This document shows positions 17,303 through 26,998 of a stretch of DNA of 64,000 nt, piece by piece. How positions within the stretch are numbered: position 1 is the stretch's first letter; every line of letters begins with the position of its first letter. Below the pieces are notes generated by a model, which made no database searches, was not told the origin of the DNA, and saw nothing but the letters and a program-made list of their open reading frames with translations. Where the stretch lies: the NCBI RefSeq assembly GCF_008122265.1, contig NZ_CP043042.1, positions 3,596,001 through 3,660,000 on the forward strand, given 5' to 3'. The translations under genes were made by a program, and so were the position numbers. Origin of the DNA: Marinobacter fonticola (GTDB taxonomy: Bacteria; Pseudomonadota; Gammaproteobacteria; Pseudomonadales; Oleiphilaceae).

Positions 17303-18340
17303 ATGAACAACCTAGCCGAAGTTCCGACCCCCTCCAGCGCACTGGACTCCTTGGCCGCCGTCTATAAGGCGAGCGGCGATCCGTTGCGGCTGGAAATCCT
17401 GCGCGTTCTGCAGCGGGATACGTTCGGCGTGCTGGAGTTGAGCCAGATTTTCGAGATGCGCCAGTCGGGCATGAGCCACCACCTGAAAGTGCTGAGCAAG
17501 GCCGGGCTGTTGGAGCCGCAGCGGGAAGGCAATGCCATCTTTTATCGCCGCCCGTTACAACCGGCGGAAGACTCGCTGGAAAGCCAGGCGCTTCAGCAGT
17601 TGTTTGCGACCATCGATCAGGCGCCGTTACAACCGCACCGGGCGGCGGCCATCGATGCGATTCGCCACCAGCGGTCAGAACAGTCCAAGGCGTTCTTCGC
17701 CCGCTACGTGGACGAATTTCGCGAGCACCAGGAACTGATTGCCGAGTTCGAGCGCTATGCCGACCCCGTGGCCCAGCTGATTCGTTCTCGTGTCGACGGC
17801 CACTTCGACCACGTGCTGGAAGTCGGACCCGGTGAAGGCGGCTTTCTGCCGGCGCTGTCGCAACTGGCCCACCGAGTGGTTGCGGTAGACAACTCCGACG
17901 ACATGCTGCGCCGAGCGAAAAGCCGCTGCGAAGACGAGGGTCTAAGCAATATCGAACTGATAGCGGGCGAGACGGATACCTTGCTGAGCCGGGGCGACAC
18001 GTTCGATCTGATCGTGGCCAACATGGTGATGCACCACGTGCCCAGCCCGGCGGATATTTTTGTGGATGCAGCCGCTCTGTTGAAAGACGGCGGTGTGCTG
18101 GTGATCAGCGACCTTTGCAGCCACGACCAGAATTGGGTCAAGGCCAACTGCGGCGACCTCTGGCTCGGCTTCGAGCCGGAAGAATTGTCAGCCTGGGCCC
18201 AGGATGCGGGCCTCGCCACCGGTGAGACGCTTTTTATTGGTTTACGTAATGGCTTCCAGATTCAGGTACGGGAGTTCTGGAAGCCATTTAACGCTCAAAA
18301 GAACCCCCAAACACACCCACAGCCAACGCTGAACCATTAA
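17303..18340 (+). CDS. ArsR-type regulator fused to a SAM methyltransferase domain (SahR-like)
   Basis: A 345-residue fusion. Residues about 10-90 are an ArsR winged helix ([16 protein letters not shown], then [20 protein letters not shown]) without an obvious metal-binding cysteine motif. Residues about 150-330 are a class I methyltransferase fold with [26 protein letters not shown] and [15 protein letters not shown]. It lies 53 bp upstream of metK and leads metK-ahcY-metF. In many proteobacteria regulators of this kind (SahR) sense S-adenosylhomocysteine and repress methionine-cycle genes, so the methyltransferase domain probably serves as ligand sensor. A palindromic operator lies directly upstream. 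The name SahR is likely but not proven here. Confidence 0.82.
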   Translation: MNNLAEVPTPSSALDSLAAVYKASGDPLRLEILRVLQRDTFGVLELSQIFEMRQSGMSHHLKVLSKAGLLEPQREGNAIFYRRPLQPAEDSLESQALQQLFATIDQAPLQPHRAAAIDAIRHQRSEQSKAFFARYVDEFREHQELIAEFERYADPVAQLIRSRVDGHFDHVLEVGPGEGGFLPALSQLAHRVVAVDNSDDMLRRAKSRCEDEGLSNIELIAGETDTLLSRGDTFDLIVANMVMHHVPSPADIFVDAAALLKDGGVLVISDLCSHDQNWVKANCGDLWLGFEPEELSAWAQDAGLATGETLFIGLRNGFQIQVREFWKPFNAQKNPQTHPQPTLNH

Positions 18341-18393
18341 CCGGGCGCGACATCGCCACATCCGTCGCCGGAACACATAAGGAATTCCGATAC

Positions 18394-19584
18394 ATGTCTG
18401 ACTACAACATCTTCACGTCCGAGTCTGTTTCCGAAGGCCATCCGGACAAACTGGCCGATCAGATCTCCGATGCCGTCCTCGACGCCATCCTGACTGAAGA
18501 CCCCAATGCCCGCGTGGCCTGCGAAACCCTGGTCAAGACCGGCGTGGCCATCATCGGCGGCGAAGTCACCACCTCGGCGTGGGTCGACCTGGAAGATCTG
18601 GTGCGCTCGGTGATCAAGGACATCGGCTATACCTCCTCCGACGTGGGTTTCGATGGCGATACCTGCGGCATCATCAACATCATCGGCAAGCAGTCCGTGG
18701 ACATCGCCCAGGGTGTAGACCGGACGAAGCCGGAAGACCAGGGCGCCGGTGACCAGGGCCTGATGTTCGGTTATGCCAGCAACGAAACGGACGTGCTGAT
18801 GCCAGCACCGATCTGCTATGCCCACCGTCTGGTGGAGCGCCAGGCCGAAGCACGCAAGAACGGCTTGCTGCCGTGGCTGCGCCCGGATGCCAAGAGCCAG
18901 GTGACCTGCCGCTACGAAAACGGCCGCGTGAGTGGTATCGATGCAGTTGTACTGTCCACCCAGCACGACCCCAGCGTCAGCCAGGAAGACCTGAAAGAAG
19001 CGGTGATGGAGCTGATCGTCAAGCACGTGATCCCCGAGGAACTGCTGACCAAAGACACCAAGTTCCACATCAACCCGACCGGCAAATTCGTCATCGGCGG
19101 CCCGGTGGGCGACTGCGGCCTGACGGGCCGTAAGATCATCGTCGACACCTACGGCGGCATGGCCCGTCACGGTGGCGGCGCCTTCTCCGGCAAGGACCCG
19201 TCCAAGGTGGATCGTTCCGCCGCGTACGCCGGTCGCTACGTGGCCAAGAACATCGTGGCCGCCGGCCTGGCGGACAAGTGCGAGATCCAGGTGTCCTACG
19301 CCATTGGCGTGGCCGAGCCCACCTCCATCTCCATCAACACGTTCGGTACCGGCAAGATCGCCGACGATAAAATCATCGCCCTGGTGCGCAAGAACTTCGA
19401 TCTGCGTCCCTACGCCATCACCCGAATGCTCGACCTGCTGCACCCGATGTACCGCGCCACCGCAGCCTACGGCCACTTTGGCCGCGAACCGTTCGAGATG
19501 ACCGTTGGCAACGAGTCTTTCACCGCGTTCCCGTGGGAGAAGACCGACAAGGCGGCTGCGCTTAAGGATGCAGCAGGGGCTTAA
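18394..19584 (+). CDS. metK: S-adenosylmethionine synthetase
   Basis: A 396-residue enzyme that makes SAM from methionine and ATP. Signature motifs: [20 protein letters not shown] at the N-terminus, [12 protein letters not shown], and the phosphate loop region [19 protein letters not shown]. Length is typical. AAGGAAT lies upstream of the ATG. It follows the SahR-like gene by 53 bp and precedes ahcY by about 100 bp, so the set covers formation, use and recycling of SAM. The stop codon falls in the loop of the hairpin described at 19575. Confidence 0.97.
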   Translation: MSDYNIFTSESVSEGHPDKLADQISDAVLDAILTEDPNARVACETLVKTGVAIIGGEVTTSAWVDLEDLVRSVIKDIGYTSSDVGFDGDTCGIINIIGKQSVDIAQGVDRTKPEDQGAGDQGLMFGYASNETDVLMPAPICYAHRLVERQAEARKNGLLPWLRPDAKSQVTCRYENGRVSGIDAVVLSTQHDPSVSQEDLKEAVMELIVKHVIPEELLTKDTKFHINPTGKFVIGGPVGDCGLTGRKIIVDTYGGMARHGGGAFSGKDPSKVDRSAAYAGRYVAKNIVAAGLADKCEIQVSYAIGVAEPTSISINTFGTGKIADDKIIALVRKNFDLRPYAITRMLDLLHPMYRATAAYGHFGREPFEMTVGNESFTAFPWEKTDKAAALKDAAGA

Positions 19585-19618
19585 CGGCTAAAGCCCCTCT
19601 CCCGCCAGGGGCGAGGGG
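19575..19618 (+). promoter_or_regulatory. Two overlapping hairpins at the metK end
   Basis: AGGGGCTT (19575-19582) pairs perfectly with AAGCCCCT (19591-19598) around the metK stop codon. The right arm overlaps a second, imperfect stem in which CCCCTC (19594-19599) pairs with GAGGGG (19613-19618). Only one can form at a time. There is no following T-run, so it is not a standard terminator; the second stem also resembles common REP-like intergenic repeats. Confidence 0.45.
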
Positions 19619-19688
19619 AGCATAAACACAGAATTTTTACGTCTCCGCCATTCCGCGGCGGCGACCAACAGATCCAGGAGCACAGAAC

Positions 19689-21083
19689 ATGAGCACACCG
19701 GCTGAACAACTGAACACCAACGAAGACTTCAAGGTTCGCGATATCTCCTTGGCAGATTGGGGGCGCAAGGAAATCATGATCGCCGAGAGCGAAATGCCGG
19801 CACTGATGGCCCTGCGCAACAAGTACAAGGGTGAGCAGCCGCTAAAAGGCGCGCAGATCATGGGCTGTATCCACATGACCATCCAGACCGCCGTGCTGAT
19901 CGAAACCCTGATCGAGCTGGGCGCCGACGTGCGTTGGTCATCGTGCAACATCTTCTCCACCCAGGATCATGCCGCGGCGGCCATTGCGGCCAAGGGCATC
20001 CCGGTGTTCGCCTGGAAGGGTGAAACCGAGGAAGAGTACGAATGGTGCCTGGAGCGCACCGTCGGCGCCGACGTGGAAGGCTGGGAGCCGAACATGGTGC
20101 TGGACGACGGCGGCGACCTGACCGCGCTGCTTCACGACACGTTTCCGGAGATCCTCAACAAGTGCCACGGCATCACCGAAGAAACCACCACCGGGGTCCA
20201 TCGTCTGCAGGAAATGATGCGTGAAGGCACTCTCAAGGTGCCGGCAATCAACGTCAACGACTCCATCACCAAGTCCAAGAACGACAACAAGTACGGTTGC
20301 CGTCACAGCCTCAACGACGCCATCAAACGCGCCACCGACCACCTGATGTCCGGCAAGAAAGCGCTGGTCATCGGTTACGGCGATGTGGGCAAAGGCTCCG
20401 CCGCCTCCCTGCGTCAGGAAGGCATGATCGTGAAGGTCACCGAAGCCGACCCGATCTGCGCGATGCAAGCCTGCATGGACGGTTACGAAGTCGTCTCTCC
20501 GTTCGTCGACGGCGTTAACACCGGGACCGAAGCCGGCGTCAATGCCGAGCTGCTGGGCAACACCGACCTGCTGGTCACGACCACCGGCAACGTCAATGTG
20601 TGCGATTCCAACATGCTCAAGGCCCTGAAGGCCGGCGCGGTGGTCTGCAACATTGGCCACTTCGACAACGAAATCGACACCGCCTACATGCGCAAGCATT
20701 GGGAATGGGAAGAGGTCAAACCGCAGGTGCACCTGATCCATCGTGACAAGGCTGCCGGCGACTACCTGCTTCTATTGTCCGAGGGCCGTCTGGTGAACCT
20801 GGGCAACGCCACCGGTCACCCATCGCGGATCATGGACGGCTCTTTCGCCAACCAGGTGCTGGCACAGATGCATCTGTTCGAGCGTCGCTTTGCCGATCTG
20901 CCTGTCGAAGCTCGGGAAAAGGGCATTTACGTTCACGTCCTGCCCAAGCACCTGGACGAGGAAGTCGCCCGGGCGATGGTCGAAGGCTTCGGTGGCACCA
21001 TCACGACGCTGACCCCGGATCAGGCCAAGTACATCGGCGTTGCGGTCGAAGGCCCTTACAAGCCGGACAGCTACAAATACTGA
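19689..21083 (+). CDS. ahcY: Adenosylhomocysteinase
   Basis: A 464-residue NAD-dependent hydrolase that splits S-adenosylhomocysteine to adenosine and homocysteine. Motifs: [14 protein letters not shown] at the start, [20 protein letters not shown] at the active site, NAD-binding [16 protein letters not shown], and the C-terminal KPDSYKY. CAGGAG lies before the ATG. It sits between metK and metF and closes the methyl cycle; removal of the inhibitory product SAH would also feed back on a SahR-type regulator. Full length, no oddity. Confidence 0.97.
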   Translation: MSTPAEQLNTNEDFKVRDISLADWGRKEIMIAESEMPALMALRNKYKGEQPLKGAQIMGCIHMTIQTAVLIETLIELGADVRWSSCNIFSTQDHAAAAIAAKGIPVFAWKGETEEEYEWCLERTVGADVEGWEPNMVLDDGGDLTALLHDTFPEILNKCHGITEETTTGVHRLQEMMREGTLKVPAINVNDSITKSKNDNKYGCRHSLNDAIKRATDHLMSGKKALVIGYGDVGKGSAASLRQEGMIVKVTEADPICAMQACMDGYEVVSPFVDGVNTGTEAGVNAELLGNTDLLVTTTGNVNVCDSNMLKALKAGAVVCNIGHFDNEIDTAYMRKHWEWEEVKPQVHLIHRDKAAGDYLLLLSEGRLVNLGNATGHPSRIMDGSFANQVLAQMHLFERRFADLPVEAREKGIYVHVLPKHLDEEVARAMVEGFGGTITTLTPDQAKYIGVAVEGPYKPDSYKY

Positions 21084-21139
21084 TAACCCGATGCTTTCAA
21101 CCTCGGCACACACATTCCCCCTGCAAGCTGCGGGGAATG

Positions 21140-21219
21140 GTAGGTTGGGCTGAGCTTGCGAAGCCCAACATTCCGACCTCCGGTTACGATGTTGGGCTTC
21201 CTTCGTCAACCCAACCTAC
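21140..21219. repeat. 80-bp palindromic intergenic repeat after ahcY
   Basis: Left arm GTAGGTTGGG ... GAAGCCCAACAT and right arm ATGTTGGGCTTC ... CCCAACCTAC form an imperfect inverted repeat of about 32 bp per arm. The GTAGGTTGGG/CCCAACCTAC type occurs as a dispersed repeat in many bacteria. A small hairpin (CATTCCCC with GGGGAATG, 21113-21139) lies directly before it and may end the ahcY transcript. Confidence 0.75.
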
Positions 21220-21336
21220 TGTGCTTCCGTGCTTATGTTGATAGCGCTACAAACCAGCGGGGCGGGAAGACCAGCCGCCCGATTTATGACGCGCGGTGCT
21301 CGTATACACGGGCGCCGATAGCAACAGAGCCAGACC

Positions 21337-22206
21337 ATGGAAACCCAGAAACAATTCAAGCGTCGTTTCAGCTTCGAGTTTTTCCCGCCCAAGACCGACC
21401 AGGGCAAGGAAAAACTGCAGGGCGTGCGCGACAAGCTCGCCGCTGTGAACCCGGACTTTTTCTCGGTCACCTTCGGTGCCGGTGGCTCAACCCGCGACCG
21501 CACCATCGACACGGTATTGAGCCTGCATCAGCAGGGGATCTCGACCGCCCCGCACCTTTCCTGTGTCGGCGGCACCCGCGAGAGCATCGCCGAGCTGCTG
21601 GACCTGTATAAGGAAAACGGCATCAACCGCATCGTTGCCCTGCGCGGCGACCTGCCCTCCGGGATGGGCGCGGCCGGCGAGCTACGCTATGCCAATGAAC
21701 TGGTGAGCTTCATCCGTGAGCACTCCGGCGATACCTTCAACATCGAAGTGGCGGCCTATCCGGAATTTCACCCCCAGGCGCGCACCGCCGAGGATGACCT
21801 GGAGAATTTCGCCCGCAAGATCGAAGCCGGCGCCAACAGCGCCATCACCCAGTACTTCTTCAACGCCGACAGCTATTTCTACTTCATCGACCGGCTGGAG
21901 ACCATGGGCATCACCATTCCGGTGGTTCCGGGCATCATGCCCATCGTGAACTATTCCAGCCTGGTGCGTTTCTCCGACATGTGCGGCGCCGAAATCCCCC
22001 GCTGGATCCGCAAGCAACTCGATGCCTACGGCGACGACAGCGACAGCATCCGCAAATTCGGCGAGGAAATGATCACCACCATGTGCGAGAAGCTGCTTGC
22101 CGCCGGCGCGCCGGGCCTGCACTTTTACACCCTCAACCAGGCCAACGCCAGCCTCAACATCTGGAACAACCTGGGCTTGGCCAATCGGGACAAGATTGCG
22201 TTCTGA
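21337..22206 (+). CDS. metF: Methylenetetrahydrofolate reductase
   Basis: A 289-residue FAD-dependent TIM barrel that reduces 5,10-methylene-THF to 5-methyl-THF, the methyl donor for methionine synthesis. Motifs: FSFEFFPPKTDQGKEKL with the catalytic glutamate, TFGAGGSTRDRTIDT, IVALRGDLPSG, and ITQYFFNADSYFYFID. It is the last gene of the SAM-cycle set, separated from ahcY by about 250 bp that contain the palindromic repeat, so it may have its own promoter. Length matches E. coli MetF. Confidence 0.95.
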   Translation: METQKQFKRRFSFEFFPPKTDQGKEKLQGVRDKLAAVNPDFFSVTFGAGGSTRDRTIDTVLSLHQQGISTAPHLSCVGGTRESIAELLDLYKENGINRIVALRGDLPSGMGAAGELRYANELVSFIREHSGDTFNIEVAAYPEFHPQARTAEDDLENFARKIEAGANSAITQYFFNADSYFYFIDRLETMGITIPVVPGIMPIVNYSSLVRFSDMCGAEIPRWIRKQLDAYGDDSDSIRKFGEEMITTMCEKLLAAGAPGLHFYTLNQANASLNIWNNLGLANRDKIAF

Positions 22207-22229
22207 GCCCACAAACCGTTTTGGCCAAA

Positions 22230-22344
22230 CCGAGGCGGTAGGGACTTGTCGCTGAAAAAGGGGGCATGGACGCCCCCTGTCCGTTTTGGCTGGCCACGGA
22301 CGGCCATCCAAAATGGTGTAAGCGACAAGTCCCTGCCGCCTCGG
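22230..22344. repeat. 115-bp palindromic element after metF
   Basis: The arms 22230-22253 and 22321-22344 match at 23 of 24 positions (CCGAGGCGGTAGGGACTTG at the left). Inside are a GGGGGC...GCCCCC hairpin near 22260-22277 and a second inverted pair around CCGTTTTGG and CCAAAATGG. No coding capacity. It looks like a MITE or REP-type element; it may also end the metF transcript. Confidence 0.7.
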
Positions 22345-22401
22345 ACTCGAGCTAAAATTCTAAATCGTTGTCATACCTACTGTTTTAAAACTCCTTCCAG
22401 C

Positions 22402-22418
22402 GAGGTCAATTAGACCTC
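22402..22418. promoter_or_regulatory. Small palindrome in the leader of the glutamine-type ABC operon
   Basis: GAGGTC, five bases (AATTA), GACCTC: a perfect 6-bp inverted repeat in the 248-bp gap between the palindromic element and the binding-protein gene. It could be an operator. The rest of the gap shows an AGGAGG-type ribosome binding site before 22593 and no other clear signal. Confidence 0.3.
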
Positions 22419-22592
22419 TAGCCAAGTCGTCAAAATTGACTTCCGGCCCTATTTAACGCCATGGTCTAAACTAGTTCGGTTATGGCATTACGAAAAACTG
22501 CAACCGTAGTGCCTGTGCTATCGACGAACAGTCACAAGCAAAACTGCCACAAGCAGAAATCGGACGACTAAAAAAAGAAACCAGGAGGTTAT

Positions 22593-23351
22593 ATGAGCAG
22601 CAAATGGCTGAAGACCGTAAGTGCAACGCTCGCCCTTACCGTGGGCTCCACTATGGCCAGCGCAGAGACCCTGCGGGCCGTCACCGACCCCAGCTTTGTT
22701 CCGTTTGAAATGATGGACCAGGAATCGGGCGAAATGGTCGGATTCGATATGGACATCCTCGCCGAAGTCGCCAAGCGCGCCGGCTTCGACTACGACCTCA
22801 ATACCATGGACTTCAACGGTATTATCCCGGCCCTGCAGACCGGCAACGTCGATATCGCCCTCGCCGGCATTACCATCACCGAAGAGCGCGAGAAAATCGT
22901 CGACTTCTCCGATCCGTATTATGACTCCGGTCTGCGCCTGATGGTCCGCGCCGACAACGAGGAGATCAAGGAGTTCGATGACCTCGAGGGCAAGAAAATC
23001 GGCACCAAGATCGGCTCTACCAGCTACGACTACCTCACCAAGAACCTCGACGAAAATGAAGGCGTGACGCCCTACCCTGGCAGCGCTGACATGTACATGG
23101 CCCTGATGTCCGGCAGCGTCGACGCCGTATTCTACGACGCCCCGAACGTCGGCTACTTTGCCCGCACCAAGGGTGAAGGCCGCGTAGAAACCGTAGGCCC
23201 ACTGTACGAAGGCCAGCAGTACGGCATTGCCCTGAAGAGTGGCAGCGAGCAGCTGGAAGACGTCAACAAGGCCCTGGCTTCCATGAAAGAAGATGGCACC
23301 TATAAGGACATCTACGAGAAGTGGTTCGGCAAGATGCCGGAAGACCAGTAA
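22593..23351 (+). CDS. Periplasmic glutamine/polar amino acid binding protein
   Basis: A 252-residue substrate-binding protein of family 3. Signal peptide residues 1-24 (cleavage after ASA). The mature protein begins ETLRAVTDPSFVPFEMMDQ and shows GFDMDILAEVAKRAG, IIPALQTGNVDIALAGITIT and YYDSGLRLMV, typical of GlnH and relatives. It delivers an amino acid, most likely glutamine, to the permease and ATPase encoded next. The ATG follows a strong AGGAGG. Three-gene order is as in glnHPQ. Substrate is inferred from family resemblance only. Confidence 0.9.
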   Translation: MSSKWLKTVSATLALTVGSTMASAETLRAVTDPSFVPFEMMDQESGEMVGFDMDILAEVAKRAGFDYDLNTMDFNGIIPALQTGNVDIALAGITITEEREKIVDFSDPYYDSGLRLMVRADNEEIKEFDDLEGKKIGTKIGSTSYDYLTKNLDENEGVTPYPGSADMYMALMSGSVDAVFYDAPNVGYFARTKGEGRVETVGPLYEGQQYGIALKSGSEQLEDVNKALASMKEDGTYKDIYEKWFGKMPEDQ

Positions 23352-23424
23352 ATCCTTGTTCGATGATGCAGGCTCTCCGTTGGAGACCTGCGTCATCGAT
23401 CCCTTCCAATTGGAGAACTGACAC

Positions 23425-24096
23425 GTGGAATCCGGCTTTCAGTTTGACTGGGGCGCGGCGATCGAGTCCGTGCCCTACCTGCTTAAAGGTATTCCCTACA
23501 CCCTGTTGATCTCGTTCGGCGGCCTGTTCATCGGTTTCTTGATCGGTATCGTCATGGGGCTGCTGAGCATCAACCGTAACCGCCTGCTGCGCTGGCCTGC
23601 GACGGCCTACATCGAGATCTTTCGCGGCACCCCGATCCTGGTCCAGGTCCTGTTCATTTTCTATGGCCTGCCCGATCTCGTGGGCGGACCGATCGACGCT
23701 TTGACCGCAGGTATCGCGGCCATCGCCCTCAACTCCGGCGCCTATATCTCCGAGGTCGTGCGCGGCGGTGTGCAGTCCATCGACAAAGGCCAGACCGAGG
23801 CCGGCTTGTCCCTGGGGCTGTCACGCTCCCAGACCTTCAAGTCCGTCATCTGGCCCCAGGCGCTACGCCGCATGATCCCGCCGCTCGGCAACCAGGCCAT
23901 CGTCAGCATCAAGGACACCTCGCTGTTCTCCGTCATCGGCGTGGGCGAACTGGTCCGTCAGGGCCAAATTTACATCGCCACCACCTTCACGGCGTTTGAG
24001 GTCTACTTCATGGTGGCCATCATGTATCTCGCCATCACCCTGACCCTGTCTTTCCTGCTGCGTCTGATGGAACGGCGCGGACTGGCATCGACCTGA
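23425..24096 (+). CDS. Polar amino acid ABC transporter permease (GlnP-like)
   Basis: A 223-residue inner-membrane permease with about five membrane helices. Family features: PYLLKGIPYTLLISFGGLF in the first helix, IEIFRGTPILVQVLFIFYG, and the EAA loop ending AGLSLGLSRSQTFKSVIWPQ and ALRRMIPPLGNQ, which docks the ATPase. The start is GTG at 23425 with GGAG upstream. It lies 73 bp after the binding-protein gene and 12 bp before the ATPase gene. A homodimer is expected because there is one permease gene. Confidence 0.9.
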   Translation: MESGFQFDWGAAIESVPYLLKGIPYTLLISFGGLFIGFLIGIVMGLLSINRNRLLRWPATAYIEIFRGTPILVQVLFIFYGLPDLVGGPIDALTAGIAAIALNSGAYISEVVRGGVQSIDKGQTEAGLSLGLSRSQTFKSVIWPQALRRMIPPLGNQAIVSIKDTSLFSVIGVGELVRQGQIYIATTFTAFEVYFMVAIMYLAITLTLSFLLRLMERRGLAST

Positions 24097-24108
24097 CGGA
24101 GGCTGATA

Positions 24109-24855
24109 ATGGACAAGATCGTGCGCATGCAGCGCCTGAACAAGTATTTCGGCGAGCACCACGTCCTCAAGGACATCGACCTCTCCGTGGACTCTGGCGA
24201 AGTCGTGGTCGTGATTGGGGCCAGTGGCTCGGGAAAATCCACGCTCATCCGCTGCGTGAACGGCCTGGAGGAATATGAATCCGGCGAACTGAGCGTCGAC
24301 AGTCAGACACTGGCGCCCAAGGGTGGCAACCAAAAAGCCCTGACGGAAATCCGCAAAGAAGTGGGCATGGTGTTCCAGCAGTTCAATCTGTTCCCCCACC
24401 TCACGGTGAAGGAGAACATCATGCTGGCGCCGCGAAAGGTGAAAAGCGCCGACAAATCACAGGCTACCGACATTGCCATGAAGCTACTGGAGCGGGTGGG
24501 CATCGCCAATCAGGCCGAGAAGTATCCATCCCAGCTCTCCGGCGGCCAGCAGCAGCGGGTGGCTATCGCCCGGGCGTTGGCCATGGAGCCGCGCTTGATG
24601 CTGTTCGACGAACCCACCTCGGCCCTGGACCCGGAGATGATCGGCGAAGTGCTCGACGTCATGCGGGAACTGGCAAAGGAAGGCATGACCATGATGGTGG
24701 TCACCCACGAAATGGGCTTCGCCCGGGAAGTGGCGGACCGGGTGATCTACATTCACGGTGGCCAGATTGTCGAGGAGGGCAAGCCGGCGGATGTGTTCGA
24801 CAACCCGCAGAACGAACGGACCCAGTCTTTCCTGTCTCGGGTTTTGAAGCACTGA
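24109..24855 (+). CDS. Amino acid ABC transporter ATPase (GlnQ-like)
   Basis: A 248-residue ABC ATPase. Walker A is GASGSGKST, the Q-loop is [13 protein letters not shown], the signature is [15 protein letters not shown], Walker B is [13 protein letters not shown], and the switch histidine is in VVTHEMGF. Length and the FNLFPHLTV segment are typical of the polar amino acid subfamily (GlnQ, HisP). It completes the binding protein-permease-ATPase set and is followed by a terminator at 24873-24899. Confidence 0.94.
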   Translation: MDKIVRMQRLNKYFGEHHVLKDIDLSVDSGEVVVVIGASGSGKSTLIRCVNGLEEYESGELSVDSQTLAPKGGNQKALTEIRKEVGMVFQQFNLFPHLTVKENIMLAPRKVKSADKSQATDIAMKLLERVGIANQAEKYPSQLSGGQQQRVAIARALAMEPRLMLFDEPTSALDPEMIGEVLDVMRELAKEGMTMMVVTHEMGFAREVADRVIYIHGGQIVEEGKPADVFDNPQNERTQSFLSRVLKH

Positions 24856-24872
24856 CGGTTGGTTGGGGACGA

Positions 24873-24899
24873 AAAGGGGAGCCAAACGGGCTCCCCTTT
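24873..24899. terminator. Bidirectional terminator after the ABC ATPase gene
   Basis: Perfect 11-bp stem AAAGGGGAGCC with GGCTCCCCTTT around a five-base loop; T-rich on the right and A-rich on the left, so it can serve both the ABC operon and the convergent DUF2505 gene. Confidence 0.85.
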
Positions 24900-24924
24900 C
24901 ATTTTCCGGAAGGTTACCGGGGCG

Positions 24925-25413
24925 TCAAAGCAACCCACGCGTCGCGTCGTATTCCTGTTCCATCTTGTACCGCGAGTCATCGACCAAAAACTGAGCAATC
25001 TTCTTGCCCAATAGCGGAATATCGCAACGCACGTCGAGCGACACACGATTGGTACAGGCAGTCCCGGCAGACTTCAGCTGCATGTTGCCCTTTATCTTCG
25101 CCGGCACACCGTCGATCCGCACCCGGAACTCGCAGTGCCATTCCGAATCGTCCTTACGGAACCAATGCTCTTCCTGACGCACTGAATTCCACGGCCGGTG
25201 AAAGCTGGTGAGCGTGGCAGGCACCTTGACCGAGGTCGTCATTTCCCGCTCTACCACCAACTTTCCGGCGGCGTCGTCGCGCGTGAGTTCCAGGACCTGG
25301 ACATTGCGATGTCCAAGCCGGTCGTTCTTGGCATAGATATGCTGCCTGTCGAAAAAGGTAGCCAATAGCTTGTCCAGGCTGACATCGTACGGGTGGACAA
25401 CATCAAACTTCAT
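24925..25413 (-). CDS. DUF2505 family protein (SRPBCC/START-like fold)
   Basis: A 162-residue protein matching DUF2505: MKFDVVHPYDVSLDKLLATF, VLELTRDDAAGKLVVEREMT, the central WRHVDDSEW-like KDDSEWHCEFRVRIDG, and a C-terminal helix LGKKIAQFLVDDSRYKMEQE. The pattern of strands ending in a long helix fits the lipid- or hydrophobe-binding SRPBCC fold. No signal peptide. Role unknown. AGGAG lies before the ATG. It is a single gene convergent with the ABC importer. Confidence 0.82.
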   Translation of the reverse strand: MKFDVVHPYDVSLDKLLATFFDRQHIYAKNDRLGHRNVQVLELTRDDAAGKLVVEREMTTSVKVPATLTSFHRPWNSVRQEEHWFRKDDSEWHCEFRVRIDGVPAKIKGNMQLKSAGTACTNRVSLDVRCDIPLLGKKIAQFLVDDSRYKMEQEYDATRGLL

Positions 25414-25630
25414 GCCGTGTCTCCTGTCTTGTTATGCCCGCCATGATCCGCCAACTCAACGGCTCGGCGCATTGGCCGCGTCTCCTCGGCGGCAAGGCAA
25501 AAAAGTCAGGGGCCGGTGACTGGTACAGGAGGCACCGGGACCAGTATCATTGCGATCCAAAGAGCCGCCCCGACCGCCGCACAATAAAACCGGCGCCGCC
25601 TGAACCCTTGCGGCCCAAGAGGAGACATTC

Positions 25631-26980
25631 ATGCGCAATGCTGACCTGGTCAAACGCGACCTTAAATCTGTCTGGCACCCTTGCACCCAGATGAAAGATC
25701 ACGAATCCCTGCCGCTGATTCCTATCAAGCGTGGCGAAGGGGTGTGGCTGGAAGATTTCGAACAAAATCGCTATATCGACGCGGTCAGTTCCTGGTGGGT
25801 GAACCTGTTCGGCCACGCCAATCCGCGCATCAATGCCGCGATCCGCGAGCAGACCGAGCAGCTTGAGCACGTCATCCTCGCCGGCTTCAGCCACGAGCCG
25901 GTGGTCAACTTGTCCGAGCGGCTGATCGACGTCACCCCGGACGGCCTCAACAAGTGCTTCTATGCGGACAACGGGTCGTCGGCCATCGAAGCCGCCCTCA
26001 AGATGAGCTATCACTACTGGCGCAACCAGGGCCAACCGGCCAAGAAGAACTTCGTCAACCTGGGCAACAGCTATCACGGTGAAACCCTCGGCGCCCTCGC
26101 GCTGGGCGACGTCTCCCTCTATAAGGACACCTACGAGCCGCTGCTGATGCAGGTGATCACCGCGCCGTCGCCGGATGCGTTCAACCGCGAAGCGGGCGAA
26201 AGCTGGGAAGATTACGCGTTGCGCCAGTTCGAGGGGATGGAGAAGATTCTTGCTGAGCGCCACGACGAAATCTGCGCCGTGGTGGTCGAACCGCTGATCC
26301 AGTGCGCCGGTAACATGCGCATGCATCACGCGATCTACCACAAGAAACTGCGCGAAGCCTGCGACAAATACGGCGTACATCTGATCGCCGACGAAATCGC
26401 CGTCGGCTTTGGCCGCACCGGGACAATGTTCGCCTGTGAGCAGGCAGGCATTACGCCCGACTTCATGTGCCTGTCCAAGGGCCTGACCGCCGGTTACCTG
26501 CCCCTGTCCGTCGTGCTCACCACCGATACGGTTTACGACGCCTTCTACGACGACTACGAAACCATGCGCGCCTTCCTGCATTCCCACAGCTACACCGGCA
26601 ACCCGATTGGCTGTGCCGTAGCCCTGGCGACACTGGATATCTTCCGCGACGACAACGTCATCGAGAACAACAAGCGCCTGGCCCAATGCATGAGCGAGTC
26701 CGTCGCCCACCTTTCAGATCACCCGCATGTGGGCGATATTCGCCAGCATGGCATGACCCTGGCCATCGAAATGGTTAAAAACAAAGCCAGCAAAACACCG
26801 TTTCCTTGGCAAGAGCGCCGCGGCATCAAGGTCTACCGCCACTCGCTGACGCGCCAGGCCCTGCTGCGTCCGCTCGGCAACGTGGTCTACTTCATGCCGC
26901 CGTACGTGATCACCGAGGAGCAGATCAAGCATCTGGCCCAGGTGGCTACCGAAGGTATCGAAATCGCGGTCAGGGACTAA
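25631..26980 (+). CDS. bioA: Adenosylmethionine-8-amino-7-oxononanoate aminotransferase
   Basis: A 449-residue PLP enzyme of class III that uses SAM as amino donor to make 7,8-diaminopelargonic acid in biotin synthesis. Motifs: WHPCTQMKDHESLPL at the start, DAVSSWWVNLFGHANP, DNGSSAIEAALKMSYHYW, LIADEIAVGFGRTGTMFACE, and the PLP lysine in MCLSKGLTAGYLPLS. Full length. AGAGGAG is upstream. It is separated from other bio genes and lies 18 bp before rsmE, an arrangement also known in Pseudomonas. Its SAM need gives a loose link to metK nearby. Confidence 0.94.
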   Translation: MRNADLVKRDLKSVWHPCTQMKDHESLPLIPIKRGEGVWLEDFEQNRYIDAVSSWWVNLFGHANPRINAAIREQTEQLEHVILAGFSHEPVVNLSERLIDVTPDGLNKCFYADNGSSAIEAALKMSYHYWRNQGQPAKKNFVNLGNSYHGETLGALALGDVSLYKDTYEPLLMQVITAPSPDAFNREAGESWEDYALRQFEGMEKILAERHDEICAVVVEPLIQCAGNMRMHHAIYHKKLREACDKYGVHLIADEIAVGFGRTGTMFACEQAGITPDFMCLSKGLTAGYLPLSVVLTTDTVYDAFYDDYETMRAFLHSHSYTGNPIGCAVALATLDIFRDDNVIENNKRLAQCMSESVAHLSDHPHVGDIRQHGMTLAIEMVKNKASKTPFPWQERRGIKVYRHSLTRQALLRPLGNVVYFMPPYVITEEQIKHLAQVATEGIEIAVRD

Positions 26981-26998
26981 GGAATCAGAGGTTCCCCA

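Noticed and set aside
18337..19476. A 379-codon open frame opposite metK
   Set aside because: Antisense shadow of a highly conserved gene; His/Gly-rich composition without family motifs.
19585..19688. SAH riboswitch before ahcY
   Set aside because: The gap is only about 100 bases and lacks the conserved core and pseudoknot sequence of that riboswitch; only simple hairpins are present.
25547..26710. A 387-codon open frame opposite bioA
   Set aside because: Antisense shadow of the well supported bioA gene.
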